Assembly: GCA_937930265.1 (NCBI GenBank)
Contig: CALGLI010000009.1
Coordinates: 1 to 24,398 of the forward strand
Direction: 5' to 3'
Origin: an uncultured Veillonella sp.
GTDB taxonomy: Bacteria; Bacillota; Negativicutes; Veillonellales; Veillonellaceae
Length of the DNA: 24,398 nucleotides
A program made the position numbers and the translations under genes. Under the pieces are notes generated by a model that had not been told where the DNA came from, ran no database searches, and was given only the letters and a program-made list of their open reading frames with translations. Each line of letters opens with the position of its first letter. Position 1 is the stretch's first letter. Below are positions 6,734 through 15,109 of the stretch, one piece after another.

Positions 6734-6842
6734 ATTTTCTCTCTATCGTCATTGCCTTTCACATGGTACAATACAATTGCATAGGGGATTCCGGCCCCTT
6801 GTATCATACCCTCAAAGGCAATATGCGTATCCAGCGCTAGCT

Positions 6843-7649
6843 TTAGAGGGTTTTTTCTTTGTCTATATACATGGCTTTGAAATCTTCATAGTCTTCCACC
6901 ATATAGTCTGGCATCATGGATAAGGCTTTTTCTTGGAGCCATTCTGGGATACCATAGTAGGCCCCAGCTACGGCGCCAACAATGGCACCTAATGTATCGC
7001 AGTCACCGCCGATGTACATTACATTCCGAATAGCCGATTCATAGTCTTCACTTTCAAAGAAACATTGCATTCCTTCTGGCACTGTTTTTTGACAACTTGG
7101 TTCAAACTTATAGGTCTTGTGCAGTTCTTCCACGCTGTACTCGCCAGGATAGTATGATTTTACCATCTTTCGGATTTCCTCTTTCGTAGCTCCATGAAGT
7201 GCTTTGAACACAGCCAACGCTGTCACCTCTCCCCCTTTTAATCCTTCTAGATCATTGTGGGTGGTACCTGTTATGATTTGGCTCAACAGTTTGACTTCCA
7301 TTTCACTATTCCCTACGTAAGCCACAGGGCTAATACGCATCGCTGCTCCATTACCCCAACTACCATAGGGTTCTGTCACATCAGATAATCCCCACTGAAA
7401 GAATTTAGCTCCAAACCCTCCCATTGGCAATGGATTAGAAAGAAAATATTCTTTCATCCGAAGCATGGTCACTCGTTGTAAATGTGTCCCCCTTCCTTTT
7501 ACATCGATCAAAGCTCGTGCAATAGCACATGTTAAAATTGAATCATCTGTAGGCTCACAGGCGTCTGACAAAAACTCGAAGTCTCTGCTTTTGATATTAT
7601 TGAACTCATAGATTGAGCCCGCCATATCTCCAATGATTGCTCCTAACAT
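6843..7649 (-). CDS. ADP-ribosylglycohydrolase family protein, 268 aa
   Basis: Member of the ARH/DraG fold, which removes ADP-ribose from modified residues or metabolites using two metal ions. The N-terminus MLGAIIGDMAGSIYEF carries the GDxxGS signature. PTDDSILTCAIARAL near residue 36 is the metal-binding TDD motif, and YIGGDCDTLGAIVGAVAGA near residue 218 is the GGDxDT motif. All key acidic residues are present, so it should be active. ATG 7649 is chosen because AAAGGAG lies 5 bases upstream and the motif starts right there; the frame extends further upstream to 7790 without such a site. It is divergent from the MATE transporter. The physiological target is unknown, and no ADP-ribosyltransferase is seen nearby. 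Confidence 0.9.
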   Translation of the reverse strand: MLGAIIGDMAGSIYEFNNIKSRDFEFLSDACEPTDDSILTCAIARALIDVKGRGTHLQRVTMLRMKEYFLSNPLPMGGFGAKFFQWGLSDVTEPYGSWGNGAAMRISPVAYVGNSEMEVKLLSQIITGTTHNDLEGLKGGEVTALAVFKALHGATKEEIRKMVKSYYPGEYSVEELHKTYKFEPSCQKTVPEGMQCFFESEDYESAIRNVMYIGGDCDTLGAIVGAVAGAYYGIPEWLQEKALSMMPDYMVEDYEDFKAMYIDKEKTL

Positions 7650-7896
7650 ATAACTCCTTTCTGGTGTCTCCACCAAACTCATTGCTATAATCACATAGGT
7701 GTATGCAAAAATTATATACATCTGCGATTTTTCCACAATATACCTCGTTATATCTATTGATATAACTGAATTATTACCATTATACACCATGTCTTTTTAA
7801 GAGACAACACCCCCTAGCGGCTATAGACATATAGCAAAGTAAGTGATAAAATTAAATGTTATTAACATCATACGTAAGTTAGTTTTGGGAGGTAGT

Positions 7897-9240
7897 ATGT
7901 CTTTAGTTTCTATGATTAAACATTTCCTACTTGTAGCTGCCCCCGTCATTGCTACACAATTTTCTATCATTGTTGGTAGTTTTATAGCGGTCACATTAAC
8001 AGGTCAATACAGCACTGTGGACTTGGCCGCTATAGGGGTAGGATACAATTTATGGGTGGCCGCTTTTTTTGGCCTATCCGGCATTCTCCTTGGTGTGACC
8101 CCTATTATTTCTCATGCCTTAGGGGCTAAAAAAACTGAATCGGTAGCTGCCACTATGTGGCAAAATATCTATTTAGGGCTTGCATTTGCAACAATTCTTA
8201 TACTTGCCACCCTACTTGGTTTATCTCCTTTGTTAGATCTATTGGGATTAGAACCAGCGGCAAAATCTGTTTGCATCCAATATATGAACGCCATGTGCGT
8301 CGCCTTTCCAGCTATGATGATTATGTCTGGATTCCGATATATCGTCGATGCTCACGGAAATACTCGCTACTCTTTATACATCATTGGCAGTAGTGTGCTA
8401 TTTCAGTCTATTTTCAATGTACTATTCATACAAGGTTATGGCCCCATCCCCGCTCTTGGGGGCTTTGGTGCTGGTATTTCAACGGCCATCGCCTATTGGT
8501 ATATGATGTTGTGTTTCCTTGGGTTAATTACATTTCACGAGAACTTTAAGCACTATCGGTTTTGGTCATCTTTCACTGGTCCAAGTTGGATACTCATTCG
8601 AGATCAATTAGCTCTAGGGATTCCTATTGGTCTCTCTATCTTTGCAGAAATCAGCATTTTTAGTGCTGCTGGGATTGCTATGACTAAGTTCGGTACAGAA
8701 ATTATAGCCGCCCATCAAGCAGCATCTAGTTTCCTTGGATTAACATTTTCTTTCCCCCTCAGCTTAAGTATGGCCTCTACCATTGTCATCGCTTATGAAT
8801 TAGGAGCTAAACGATATCAAAATGCTATTACTTACACATGGATTACTCGTGGTGTAGCAGCTTTCATAGCACTTTGCATTGGAACCTATTCTTTCACTCA
8901 CATCGACTTCTTAGCCAGCCTATATACCAAGGAAAATCATATGATTCCACTTATTGAAAGTTTCATTTCTTACGCCGTATTTTTCACCATCATCGATGCT
9001 GTAGGTACACCTTTACAAGGTGTTCTCCGAGCCTATCGTGATGTAACTAGTGTGTCTGTTATTACCATCGGCACTTATTGGGGCGTGACCGTACCCGTTG
9101 CATACCTTTGCTATCTATTCACAGACTTCGGGCCTTACTCCGTTTGGATTGGATTATTAGCAAGTACGTCTTCGGCTGCACTCTGCTATATGTATCGATT
9201 ACGTAAAGTACAGCGCAATGCATTGAACATGTCATTCTAA
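7897..9240 (+). CDS. MATE family multidrug/cation efflux transporter, 447 aa
   Basis: About twelve membrane helices in two six-helix halves, the multi-antimicrobial extrusion fold (NorM/DinF group), which exports cationic drugs or metabolites against Na+ or H+. It begins MSLVSMIKHFLLVAAPVIAT, with the family's P in helix 1. The second half restarts near LALGIPIGLSIFAEISIF, and AAHQAASSFLGLTF fits the conserved helix 8 region. Start 7897 is supported by GGGAGG 5 bases before it; the frame extends upstream to 7843 but without such a site. It is followed by a clear terminator (9272-9297). Substrate cannot be read from the sequence. Confidence 0.9.
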   Translation: MSLVSMIKHFLLVAAPVIATQFSIIVGSFIAVTLTGQYSTVDLAAIGVGYNLWVAAFFGLSGILLGVTPIISHALGAKKTESVAATMWQNIYLGLAFATILILATLLGLSPLLDLLGLEPAAKSVCIQYMNAMCVAFPAMMIMSGFRYIVDAHGNTRYSLYIIGSSVLFQSIFNVLFIQGYGPIPALGGFGAGISTAIAYWYMMLCFLGLITFHENFKHYRFWSSFTGPSWILIRDQLALGIPIGLSIFAEISIFSAAGIAMTKFGTEIIAAHQAASSFLGLTFSFPLSLSMASTIVIAYELGAKRYQNAITYTWITRGVAAFIALCIGTYSFTHIDFLASLYTKENHMIPLIESFISYAVFFTIIDAVGTPLQGVLRAYRDVTSVSVITIGTYWGVTVPVAYLCYLFTDFGPYSVWIGLLASTSSAALCYMYRLRKVQRNALNMSF

Positions 9241-9271
9241 AATCATTAATTACAACTAAATCTTTTAAATG

Positions 9272-9297
9272 ACGAGGCGTTCCATGAACAGCCTCGT
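9272..9297 (+). terminator. terminator of the MATE gene
   Basis: ACGAGGC-GTTC-CAT-GAAC-A-GCCTCGT followed by TTTA. Confidence 0.8.
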
Positions 9298-9421
9298 TTT
9301 ATGTTATAACGACATACACAGGTATTTAGACACAACCATTGGCACAACACATATGGTACCAACCGAAACCTCGATAGGTAAATTGACTAGTATAACAGCA
9401 CGCTATACCTCCATTTTGCTT

Positions 9422-9450
9422 TTGACATATTGTTATAAATACTATAGAAT
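9422..9450 (+). promoter_or_regulatory. dapL promoter and long leader
   Basis: TTGACA - 17 bases - TAGAAT. Start predicted near 9457, giving a leader of nearly 200 bases before dapL. I looked for a lysine riboswitch in that leader and do not see its conserved core. The sequence 9298-9421 shows nothing recognisable. Confidence 0.7.
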
Positions 9451-9653
9451 ATAGAAATGTAATTTAAGGGTCCTATTCAATCCCCTTTTATATTATCAAT
9501 TATTATTACATCTATATATAAATGTTCCTCGTCTTGCGTGTCTGCATAACCAACTCACGGCATATACACATATCTACTATGCCGAAATATACATACCGCT
9601 TCGATGTCTTTATATATATGTATCTTTATTATTTTGTAAAACAAGGAGCTCCT

Positions 9654-10883
9654 ATGGCTACTGTAAATCCAAATTACGAAAACCTACAAGGTTCTTATTT
9701 ATTCGCTAATATTGCTCGCAAAGTAGAAGCTTTCAAAGAAAGCCATCCTGAGGCAGACATCATTCGCCTTGGTATCGGCGATGTAACACGCCCTCTTGTA
9801 CCAGCTGTTATTGAAGCTATGCACGCTGCGGTGGAAGAAATGGGTTCTGCCGATACATTCCGCGGTTATGGTCCTGAGCAAGGCTACGATTTCTTACGCA
9901 ATGCCATCGCCGAAGGAGATTATGCTCCCCTAGGCATCACCATTCAAGCAGATGAAATCTTCGTATCTGATGGTGCTAAATCTGATGTAGGCAACATTCA
10001 GGAAATTTTCTCCGGAGATAACATCATCGCTATCACCGACCCTGTATACCCTGTATACCTAGACTCCAATGTCATGGGTGGTCGCACTGGCAAAGCTATC
10101 GATGGCATTTATGAAAGAGTTGTATACCTACCAACCAATGCAGAGAATAACTTTTCTCCTGATTTCCCAAAAGAACGTGTAGATATCGTATACCTTTGCT
10201 GTCCTAACAACCCAACTGGCACCGTATTAAGCCGTGCTCGCTTGGCAGAATGGGTACAGTGGTGTAAAGATAACGAAGCGATTTTGATGTTCGACTCTGC
10301 TTACGAAGCTTTCATCACATCTACAGATACAGTTCGCTCTATCTATGAAATTGAAGGCGCTCGTGAAGTAGCCATCGAATTCCGTTCTTTCTCTAAAACT
10401 GCTGGTTTCACTGGTACTCGTTGCGCCTACACTGTAGTTCCTCATGAAGTAACTGCAAAGAACGCAGAAGGCAAGCTTGTTCCTCTAAATCCACTATGGA
10501 ATCGTCGCCAAACTACAAAATTCAATGGTGTTCCTTATATCATTCAACGTGGTGCTGCTGCCGTGTACACTCCTGAAGGTCGTGCACAAATTAAAGAACA
10601 TATCGCTTACTACATGGAAAATGCTCGCATCATCCGTGAAGGCTTAGAAGCCATTGGTCTAACTGTATTTGGTGGTGTTGATGCTCCATACATTTGGATT
10701 CAAGCACCAAAAGGCATGACTAGCTGGGACTTATTCGATACCTTATTAGAAAAGGTGCACATTGTAAGCACTCCTGGTTCTGGCTTTGGTCCAGAAGGCG
10801 AAGGCTATTTACGTCTCACTGCATTCGGCAGCCGAGGAAACACCATTCGTGCTGTAGATCGCATTAAAACACTACAATTTTAA
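9654..10883 (+). CDS. dapL: LL-diaminopimelate aminotransferase, 409 aa
   Basis: PLP aminotransferase that converts tetrahydrodipicolinate plus glutamate directly to LL-2,6-diaminopimelate, bypassing the succinyl/acetyl steps of lysine and peptidoglycan-precursor synthesis. It starts MATVNPNYENLQGSYLFANI with IIRLGIGDVTRPL, characteristic of DapL. VYLCCPNNPTGTV is the cofactor-contact region, and EFRSFSKTAGFTGTRC contains the PLP lysine (SFSKTAGF). Length matches the family (about 410). ATG 9654 has AAGGAG in front; the frame is open upstream to 9522 but there is no site there. It is followed by ddh, which supplies an alternative route to meso-DAP. Confidence 0.95.
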   Translation: MATVNPNYENLQGSYLFANIARKVEAFKESHPEADIIRLGIGDVTRPLVPAVIEAMHAAVEEMGSADTFRGYGPEQGYDFLRNAIAEGDYAPLGITIQADEIFVSDGAKSDVGNIQEIFSGDNIIAITDPVYPVYLDSNVMGGRTGKAIDGIYERVVYLPTNAENNFSPDFPKERVDIVYLCCPNNPTGTVLSRARLAEWVQWCKDNEAILMFDSAYEAFITSTDTVRSIYEIEGAREVAIEFRSFSKTAGFTGTRCAYTVVPHEVTAKNAEGKLVPLNPLWNRRQTTKFNGVPYIIQRGAAAVYTPEGRAQIKEHIAYYMENARIIREGLEAIGLTVFGGVDAPYIWIQAPKGMTSWDLFDTLLEKVHIVSTPGSGFGPEGEGYLRLTAFGSRGNTIRAVDRIKTLQF

Positions 10884-10914
10884 TATTCCTCTTTCCTCTA
10901 TGGAAATTTTTCGC

Positions 10915-10920
10915 TATAAT
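10915..10920 (+). promoter_or_regulatory. -10 box of probable ddh promoter
   Basis: A perfect TATAAT in the dapL-ddh gap. The -35 box is poor. The leader that follows contains a perfect 8-bp hairpin ACTGTAAT-CTCCT-ATTACAGT (10966-10986) and TGAAAGT-ATCA-ACTTTCA (11007-11024), which ends two bases before the ddh ribosome-binding site. Confidence 0.45.
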
Positions 10921-11039
10921 GATACATGCGAAAAACAACGGGCACAGCCCCTTATTTCACCATATACTGTAATCTCCTATTACAGTTCGATAGTATTTAA
11001 TATTAATGAAAGTATCAACTTTCACGAAAGGAAGTAACA

Positions 11040-12014
11040 ATGAGCAACATTCGTATTGGTATCGTTGGATACGGTAACCTTGGTCGCGGTGTAGAAGCGG
11101 CTGTAGCATTACAACCAGATATGGAATTAGTAGGCGTATTCTCTCGCCGTTCTGGTTTACAAACTGTTAGTGGCGTACCTAGCTACACAATGGAAGAAGT
11201 AGAATCTTTCAAAGGCAAAATCGATGTTATGGTATTATGCGGCGGTAGCGCCACAGACCTAATCGACCAAACTCCAGCTATCGCAGCTCATTTCAATGTT
11301 ATCGATAGCTTTGATACACACGCTCGTATCCCTGAGCATTTCGAAAACGTCCGCAAAGTAGCCCAAGAAGCTGGCACAGCAGCATTAATCTCTTGCGGTT
11401 GGGACCCTGGCATGTTCTCCTTGCAACGTGTGTATGCTGAAAGCATCTTACCACAAGGCGATTCTTACACATTCTGGGGCCGTGGTGTATCCCAAGGTCA
11501 TTCCGATGCAATTCGACGTATCGAAGGCGTAGCAGATGCTCGTCAATACACGGTGCCTAAACAAGAAATCATCTCTGCTATCCGCAATGGTGAAACACCA
11601 GAAGTGACAGCTACTTCTTCTCACCTTCGTGAATGCTATGTAGTATTGGAAGAAGGCGCTGACGCAGCTCGTGTTGAGAACGAAATCAAAACAATGCCTA
11701 ACTACTTCGTTGGTTATGAAACAACTGTAACATTCATTTCACAAGAAGAATTAGATGCCAACCACAAAGGCATTCCACATGGTGGTCTTGTGATTCGCAG
11801 TGGCGAAACTACAACAGGTACAAAACACATCTACGAATTCGGTTTACAACTAGATTCTAACCCTGAATTTACTGGTGCTGTATTAGTAGCCTTCGCTCGT
11901 GGTGTGCATCGCTTAGCAGCACATGGTGGACGTGGCGCTTTCACAGTATTCGATATCGCACCAGCTTGGTTATCTCCAAAATCTGCTGAAGAATTACGTG
12001 CCCATTATCTATAA
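11040..12014 (+). CDS. ddh: meso-diaminopimelate dehydrogenase, 324 aa
   Basis: NADPH-dependent enzyme that makes meso-2,6-diaminopimelate in one step from tetrahydrodipicolinate and ammonia (reversible). The N-terminal Rossmann fold is MSNIRIGIVGYGNLGRGVEA with GYGNLG; VFSRRSG fits NADPH binding; LCGGSATDL, SCGWDPGMFSLQR and WGRGVSQGHSDAIRRIEGV are hallmark substrate-site segments of Ddh. Length is typical (about 326). GAAAGGAAG precedes the start. A strong terminator follows at 12084-12125. Having this and dapL together gives two independent routes from the same substrate. Confidence 0.95.
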   Translation: MSNIRIGIVGYGNLGRGVEAAVALQPDMELVGVFSRRSGLQTVSGVPSYTMEEVESFKGKIDVMVLCGGSATDLIDQTPAIAAHFNVIDSFDTHARIPEHFENVRKVAQEAGTAALISCGWDPGMFSLQRVYAESILPQGDSYTFWGRGVSQGHSDAIRRIEGVADARQYTVPKQEIISAIRNGETPEVTATSSHLRECYVVLEEGADAARVENEIKTMPNYFVGYETTVTFISQEELDANHKGIPHGGLVIRSGETTTGTKHIYEFGLQLDSNPEFTGAVLVAFARGVHRLAAHGGRGAFTVFDIAPAWLSPKSAEELRAHYL

Positions 12015-12083
12015 GATATAGGTTTGACAATCGTGTCTTCTTTCATGAGATACATGGAGTTGTAACAAAATAGTTCTAAATAA

Positions 12084-12125
12084 CATAGAGGAAAGCTGAT
12101 CAAAATGTATCAACTTTCCTCTATG
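12084..12125 (+). terminator. terminator after ddh
   Basis: CATAGAGGAAAG pairs with CTTTCCTCTATG, with an inner TGAT/ATCA, followed by TTTATATTTT. Confidence 0.85.
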
Positions 12126-12146
12126 TTTATATTTTGTATAAATCTA

Positions 12147-12176
12147 TTGGCAGGCAGTATGCAATTATGGTATACT
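12147..12176 (+). promoter_or_regulatory. promoter of putative antitoxin RNA, copy 2
   Basis: TTGGCA - 18 bases - TATACT with an extended TGG in front of the -10 box. It faces the toxin promoter at 12441-12449. Confidence 0.65.
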
Positions 12177-12183
12177 ATGACTG

Positions 12184-12294
12184 TAAAAAAGAGAGCCCAC
12201 AACGTGTACTAGGCGTTAGGCTCATCTCGAATGATGGAACACGAAATGCCTAACGTGTTAAGGTCCACTAAACCTTATATCGTTAGGCATTTTA
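12184..12294 (+). ncRNA. putative antitoxin RNA of copy 2 (convergent)
   Basis: Predicted to start near 12184 and to run through GAGAGC (12191), GGCTCATCTC (12219-12228) and the shared hairpin 12246-12290, ending in TTTTACTTACTTTT. Its first part repeats the 5' sequence of the toxin RNA (GAGAGC ... GGGCTCATCTC on the minus strand, 12432-12402). Its 3' half is complementary to the end of the toxin mRNA. The pattern equals that of copy 1. Existence of the RNA is inferred from promoter and terminator. Confidence 0.55.
12246..12290. terminator. shared bidirectional terminator of toxin locus copy 2
   Basis: TGCCTAACG pairs with CGTTAGGCA, with an inner AAGGT/ACCTT. A T-rich tail is good on the plus strand and weaker on the minus strand. 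Confidence 0.7.
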
Positions 12295-12375
12295 CTTACT
12301 TTTACGGTAAGCTAAAATTGCTACAACTAACATTCCAAACTGTATCAATAACGATGCGATTTCAAATGGTGTCAT
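12292..12375 (-). CDS. holin-like type I toxin, 27 aa (copy 2)
   Basis: MTPFEIASLLIQFGMLVVAI followed by LAYRKSK: one membrane helix and a basic tail. The start MTxFExxxLxIQFG is the classic pattern of the putative holin-like toxin family. A very strong GGAGGAGGTGA site lies upstream. The 5' UTR carries TCATCTC in GGGCTCATCTC (12411-12402), which can base-pair with GAGGTGA of that site. The gene shares architecture with the 32-aa copy at 1826-1924, in opposite chromosomal orientation: same extended -10 promoter, same anti-Shine-Dalgarno element, same CCTAACG terminator stem, but a different toxin sequence. It sits alone between ddh and ychF. Confidence 0.85.
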   Translation of the reverse strand: MTPFEIASLLIQFGMLVVAILAYRKSK

Positions 12376-12440
12376 AGTATCACCTCCTCCCAGAGTAGGA
12401 AGAGATGAGCCCAACTCACGTTGGAAGCTCTCTTATTTAT

Positions 12441-12449
12441 AGTATATCA
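12441..12449 (-). promoter_or_regulatory. extended -10 promoter of toxin RNA, copy 2
   Basis: Minus strand TGATATACT; start predicted near 12433, giving an RNA that begins at about GAGAGC. Confidence 0.6.
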
Positions 12450-12511
12450 CAAATTATACATACTGTTTATATTATTTTGATAATGTATCGCAAGCACTAA
12501 AGGAGTTACCA

Positions 12512-13618
12512 ATGAGCACAAATTTAGAAGTAGGTATTGTAGGCCTTCCAAATGTTGGAAAAAGTACATTGTTTAATGCTATTACAAAGGCTGGCGCAGA
12601 AGCGGCAAACTACCCTTTCTGTACCATCGAACCAAATGTAGGCGTGGTAGACGTACCAGACGCTCGTTTAGCAGTGTTGGCTGAGATGTTCGGTTCTAAA
12701 CGTATCTTACCTGCTGCCATGCGTTTCGTAGACATCGCAGGCCTTGTGGCTGGTGCATCCAAAGGGGAAGGTTTAGGTAACAAATTCTTAAGCCACATTC
12801 GCCAAGTCGATGCCATCGCACAAGTAATTCGTTGTTTTGATGACCCTAACATCACACATGTGGCGGGTTCCGTAGATCCTGTTCGCGATATTGAAATTAT
12901 CAATACTGAACTTTGCTTGGCTGACCTTGAAAGCGTAGATAAACGCTTACAACGTATTGCTAAGTTAGCCAAATCTGGCGACAAAGATGCTCGCATTGAA
13001 GCACCTATCTTAGAAAAAGTATCTGCAGCATTAGGCGATGCTATTCCTGTTCGTGCCCAAGGCTTAACAGAAGATGAATTGGAAATCTTAAAAGACTTAA
13101 CACTATTAACAGCTAAAAAATCTTTATACGTAGCCAATGTAGGCGAAGACGAAGTATCTGACTACTCTGGCAACGAATTTGTGAAACAAGTAGAAGACTA
13201 TGCTGCCAAAGAAGGTTCTGGTGTTGTGGTTGTATCTGCTCGCATCGAATCTGAAATTGCGGAATTATCCGACGAAGAAGCAACCGCTTTCCTAGCCGAT
13301 CTTGGGTTAGAAGAAAGTGGCTTAACAAAATTAATCAAAGCTAGTTACTCCTTATTAGGCTTAATTAACTACTTCACAGCTGGTGAAATGGAAGCTCGTG
13401 CTTGGACTATTGTTGAAGGCACGAAAGCTCCACAAGCAGCTGGTAAAATTCACTCCGACATCGAAAAAGGTTTCATTCGTGCAGAAATCGTTTCCTTTGA
13501 TGATTTAGAAGCTTGCGGCAGCCAAAATGCAGCCAAAGAAAAAGGTCTCGTTCGCCTAGAAGGCAAAGACTATATCATGAAAGACGGCGATGTAACGCAT
13601 TTCCGCTTCAACGTATAA
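12512..13618 (+). CDS. ychF: redox-regulated ATPase/GTPase YchF (OLA1 family), 368 aa
   Basis: Universal Obg-family P-loop protein that binds ribosomes and prefers ATP. GIVGLPNVGKSTLFNAIT holds the Walker A motif (residues about 10-17), and NYPFCTIEPNVGVVDVPD is the YchF-specific switch I region. FVDIAGLVAGASKGEGLGN is G3. YVANVGEDE gives the NxxE motif that replaces NKxD and explains ATP preference. The C-terminal TGS domain (from about residue 280, SYSLLGLINYFTAGEMEARA) ends DYIMKDGDVTHFRFNV as usual. Length is normal. AAAGGAG lies in front of the ATG. Monocistronic, ended by the terminator at 13639-13682. Confidence 0.96.
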   Translation: MSTNLEVGIVGLPNVGKSTLFNAITKAGAEAANYPFCTIEPNVGVVDVPDARLAVLAEMFGSKRILPAAMRFVDIAGLVAGASKGEGLGNKFLSHIRQVDAIAQVIRCFDDPNITHVAGSVDPVRDIEIINTELCLADLESVDKRLQRIAKLAKSGDKDARIEAPILEKVSAALGDAIPVRAQGLTEDELEILKDLTLLTAKKSLYVANVGEDEVSDYSGNEFVKQVEDYAAKEGSGVVVVSARIESEIAELSDEEATAFLADLGLEESGLTKLIKASYSLLGLINYFTAGEMEARAWTIVEGTKAPQAAGKIHSDIEKGFIRAEIVSFDDLEACGSQNAAKEKGLVRLEGKDYIMKDGDVTHFRFNV

Positions 13619-13638
13619 TAACCTACTAATACAATACA

Positions 13639-13682
13639 GGCATATACAGTGTACTTTTACTTAAAATATCACTGTATATGCC
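13639..13682 (+). terminator. terminator after ychF
   Basis: A perfect 13-bp stem GGCATATACAGTG / CACTGTATATGCC, then TCTTTTAGTTTTTT. Confidence 0.9.
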
Positions 13683-13779
13683 TCTTTTAGTTTTTTCACT
13701 TCAAAAGCGCATTTACAATATGTACCTAACAATGGTACCAGCTTATAAACACGTTTACATACAAACTACACATAAAAAA

Positions 13780-13807
13780 CTAGGCACACATTTTTCCGTA
13801 TGCCTAG
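13780..13807. terminator. terminator of the selenium operon (bidirectional)
   Basis: CTAGGCA and TGCCTAG pair; TTTTTT follows on the minus strand and CTTTT on the plus strand. Confidence 0.8.
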
Positions 13808-13863
13808 CTTTTATATTGTTTATACTATTTTAATAAACCCTTAACTAATTGCTATAATCTACA

Positions 13864-14178
13864 TTAGCAAGGTGTACGTACATATTCTATCGGTTCTTTC
13901 TCCTTTTCATAATAATACATATGAGAAGGGGTTATTTTTTCCACTGTAAAGATGCGTAGCACTTCTTCTATACATTCTTTTGGCACACTAATAGAGAGCC
14001 CACAAGCACTAGATAGCTCTGGTGGAACTGGCATCAACTGATGAGGCACTTTATATTGCCCTAACATTGTATCTGCTTTATCTGCAAAATAGTACGAACT
14101 AAATAGAATAAGGATTTTTTGTAAGCCCTTATCTGTACATACGTCTAGTTTCCTACTATCCACTTCAAAAACATTCAT
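13864..14178 (-). CDS. DUF3343 (putative Se/S carrier-like) protein, 104 aa
   Basis: Small single-domain protein with KILILFSSYYFADKADTML then PHQLMPVPPELSSACGLSIS, the signature of DUF3343: a short beta-alpha-beta fold with a conserved SSxCGL cysteine, described as a putative Se/S carrier-like protein. It also ends on a cysteine (YVRTPC). Start: ATG 14178 has GAGGG 8 bases before it; upstream ATGs at 14193 and 14232 are possible but have poorer sites, and 14232 would put the start 4 bases after the yedF stop. It is last in the DUF951-selD-yedF operon. The context supports a role in handling or delivering selenium or sulfur; no enzymatic activity can be read from the sequence. Confidence 0.8.
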   Translation of the reverse strand: MNVFEVDSRKLDVCTDKGLQKILILFSSYYFADKADTMLGQYKVPHQLMPVPPELSSACGLSISVPKECIEEVLRIFTVEKITPSHMYYYEKEKEPIEYVRTPC

Positions 14179-14236
14179 GTCGTTTTCCCTCATTCCATCT
14201 TTCCAGTTATATCTGCCAATGTCAGCGCGCATCTAG

Positions 14237-15109
14237 TTACAATGTAACAAATGGTTCTTGCATCATACTTTCAGTAATGGCATACAGATTCGTAATCGTA
14301 CCTACTTGTACTTTGTCTTTCACCTCATAAAAATCTAAGCAAATACCACAACCACCAATTGTCACTCCTGCTACTTCTAAGGCTTTGAAGTTTTCAATAT
14401 GCTCAGACCCTTCTACTAGCATTTTCACACCGCTATTAATGCAATAGATGGCTTTTGGTTTCACATCTGTTTCCGTCAATACATAGATGAACGTTTTCAT
14501 CAAATTACGACCTAACTCTTCACTGCCTTCACCTAAATAATCTTTTGTGAACAATAGCACTTTACCAGCCATAGAAGAGATTGCCACAGACGGTACTACA
14601 GCGCCTATCAATTCAGGTGGTACTGTATCTTGGCTAATTGGCGCACCCATAGCTGCTTTTTCTGCTTTTGTCTTTTCATAGGCCGCAATACTACGCTCCA
14701 AGCTACCTGTGCCATTGGTCATATAAAATGGGGCCTCTCCACCGGCAATGGTTGTATTCGTCACAACCTTTCCTAAAGGTGCAGCAAATTCATTTTCAAA
14801 AATAGCTTCCAAATCTAGGTCCTCTAAATCATTCGATGTTTGAATGTTGGCAGCACTAGCTGTAGCTACTTCCTCTTTCACCACTGTAGGAGGAATCAAT
14901 ACAACGATGTAATTTCCCTCTTGTTCCAATACATGGTTTTCATAGCCTCGGTATTCCCCTAATTTCACCACATTGTCACGGCTCACATCATTATCGACAA
15001 TGACTTTTACATACGTATTTGCATCCGCATCCATAGCCTTCTTTGCTTCAATCACCGGTGCTGGGCATACTTGGCCTCGCATATCTATCGTTATTTCTTT
15101 ATTTGACAT
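14237..15109 (-). CDS. yedF: sulfurtransferase-like selenium metabolism protein YedF, 290 aa
   Basis: N-terminal TusA/SirA-like domain (about 1-75): ITIDMRGQVCPAPVIEAKKA with the CPxP cysteine that carries persulfide or selenium. A linker follows, then a C-terminal DsrE-like domain (from about residue 120) with LLFTKDYLGEGSEELGRNLM, IYCINSGVKMLVEGSEHIEN and GGCGICLDFYEVKDKVQVG, including the conserved CGxC. This two-domain form is the YedF family found next to selD in organisms that use selenium. Start ATG 15109 overlaps the end of selD by 11 bases, indicating coupled translation; the frame runs further upstream inside selD without support. Its exact biochemical step is not established. Confidence 0.92.
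   Translation of the reverse strand: MSNKEITIDMRGQVCPAPVIEAKKAMDADANTYVKVIVDNDVSRDNVVKLGEYRGYENHVLEQEGNYIVVLIPPTVVKEEVATASAANIQTSNDLEDLDLEAIFENEFAAPLGKVVTNTTIAGGEAPFYMTNGTGSLERSIAAYEKTKAEKAAMGAPISQDTVPPELIGAVVPSVAISSMAGKVLLFTKDYLGEGSEELGRNLMKTFIYVLTETDVKPKAIYCINSGVKMLVEGSEHIENFKALEVAGVTIGGCGICLDFYEVKDKVQVGTITNLYAITESMMQEPFVTL

Noticed and set aside
6704..6842. Minus-strand open stretch after the ADP-ribosylglycohydrolase (IAFEGMIQGAGIPYAIVLYH...)
   Set aside because: It reads into the strong terminator hairpin, its only ATG has a ribosome site one base away, and I recognise no domain. It may be a remnant, but support is too thin.
9457..9653. Possible lysine riboswitch in the dapL leader
   Set aside because: The conserved lysine aptamer core is not visible and no terminator or anti-terminator pair was found.
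12610..13137. Long antisense open frames within ychF, gnd, the symporter and thrC
   Set aside because: They are frame shadows of strongly coding genes and lack ribosome-binding sites and protein-like composition.
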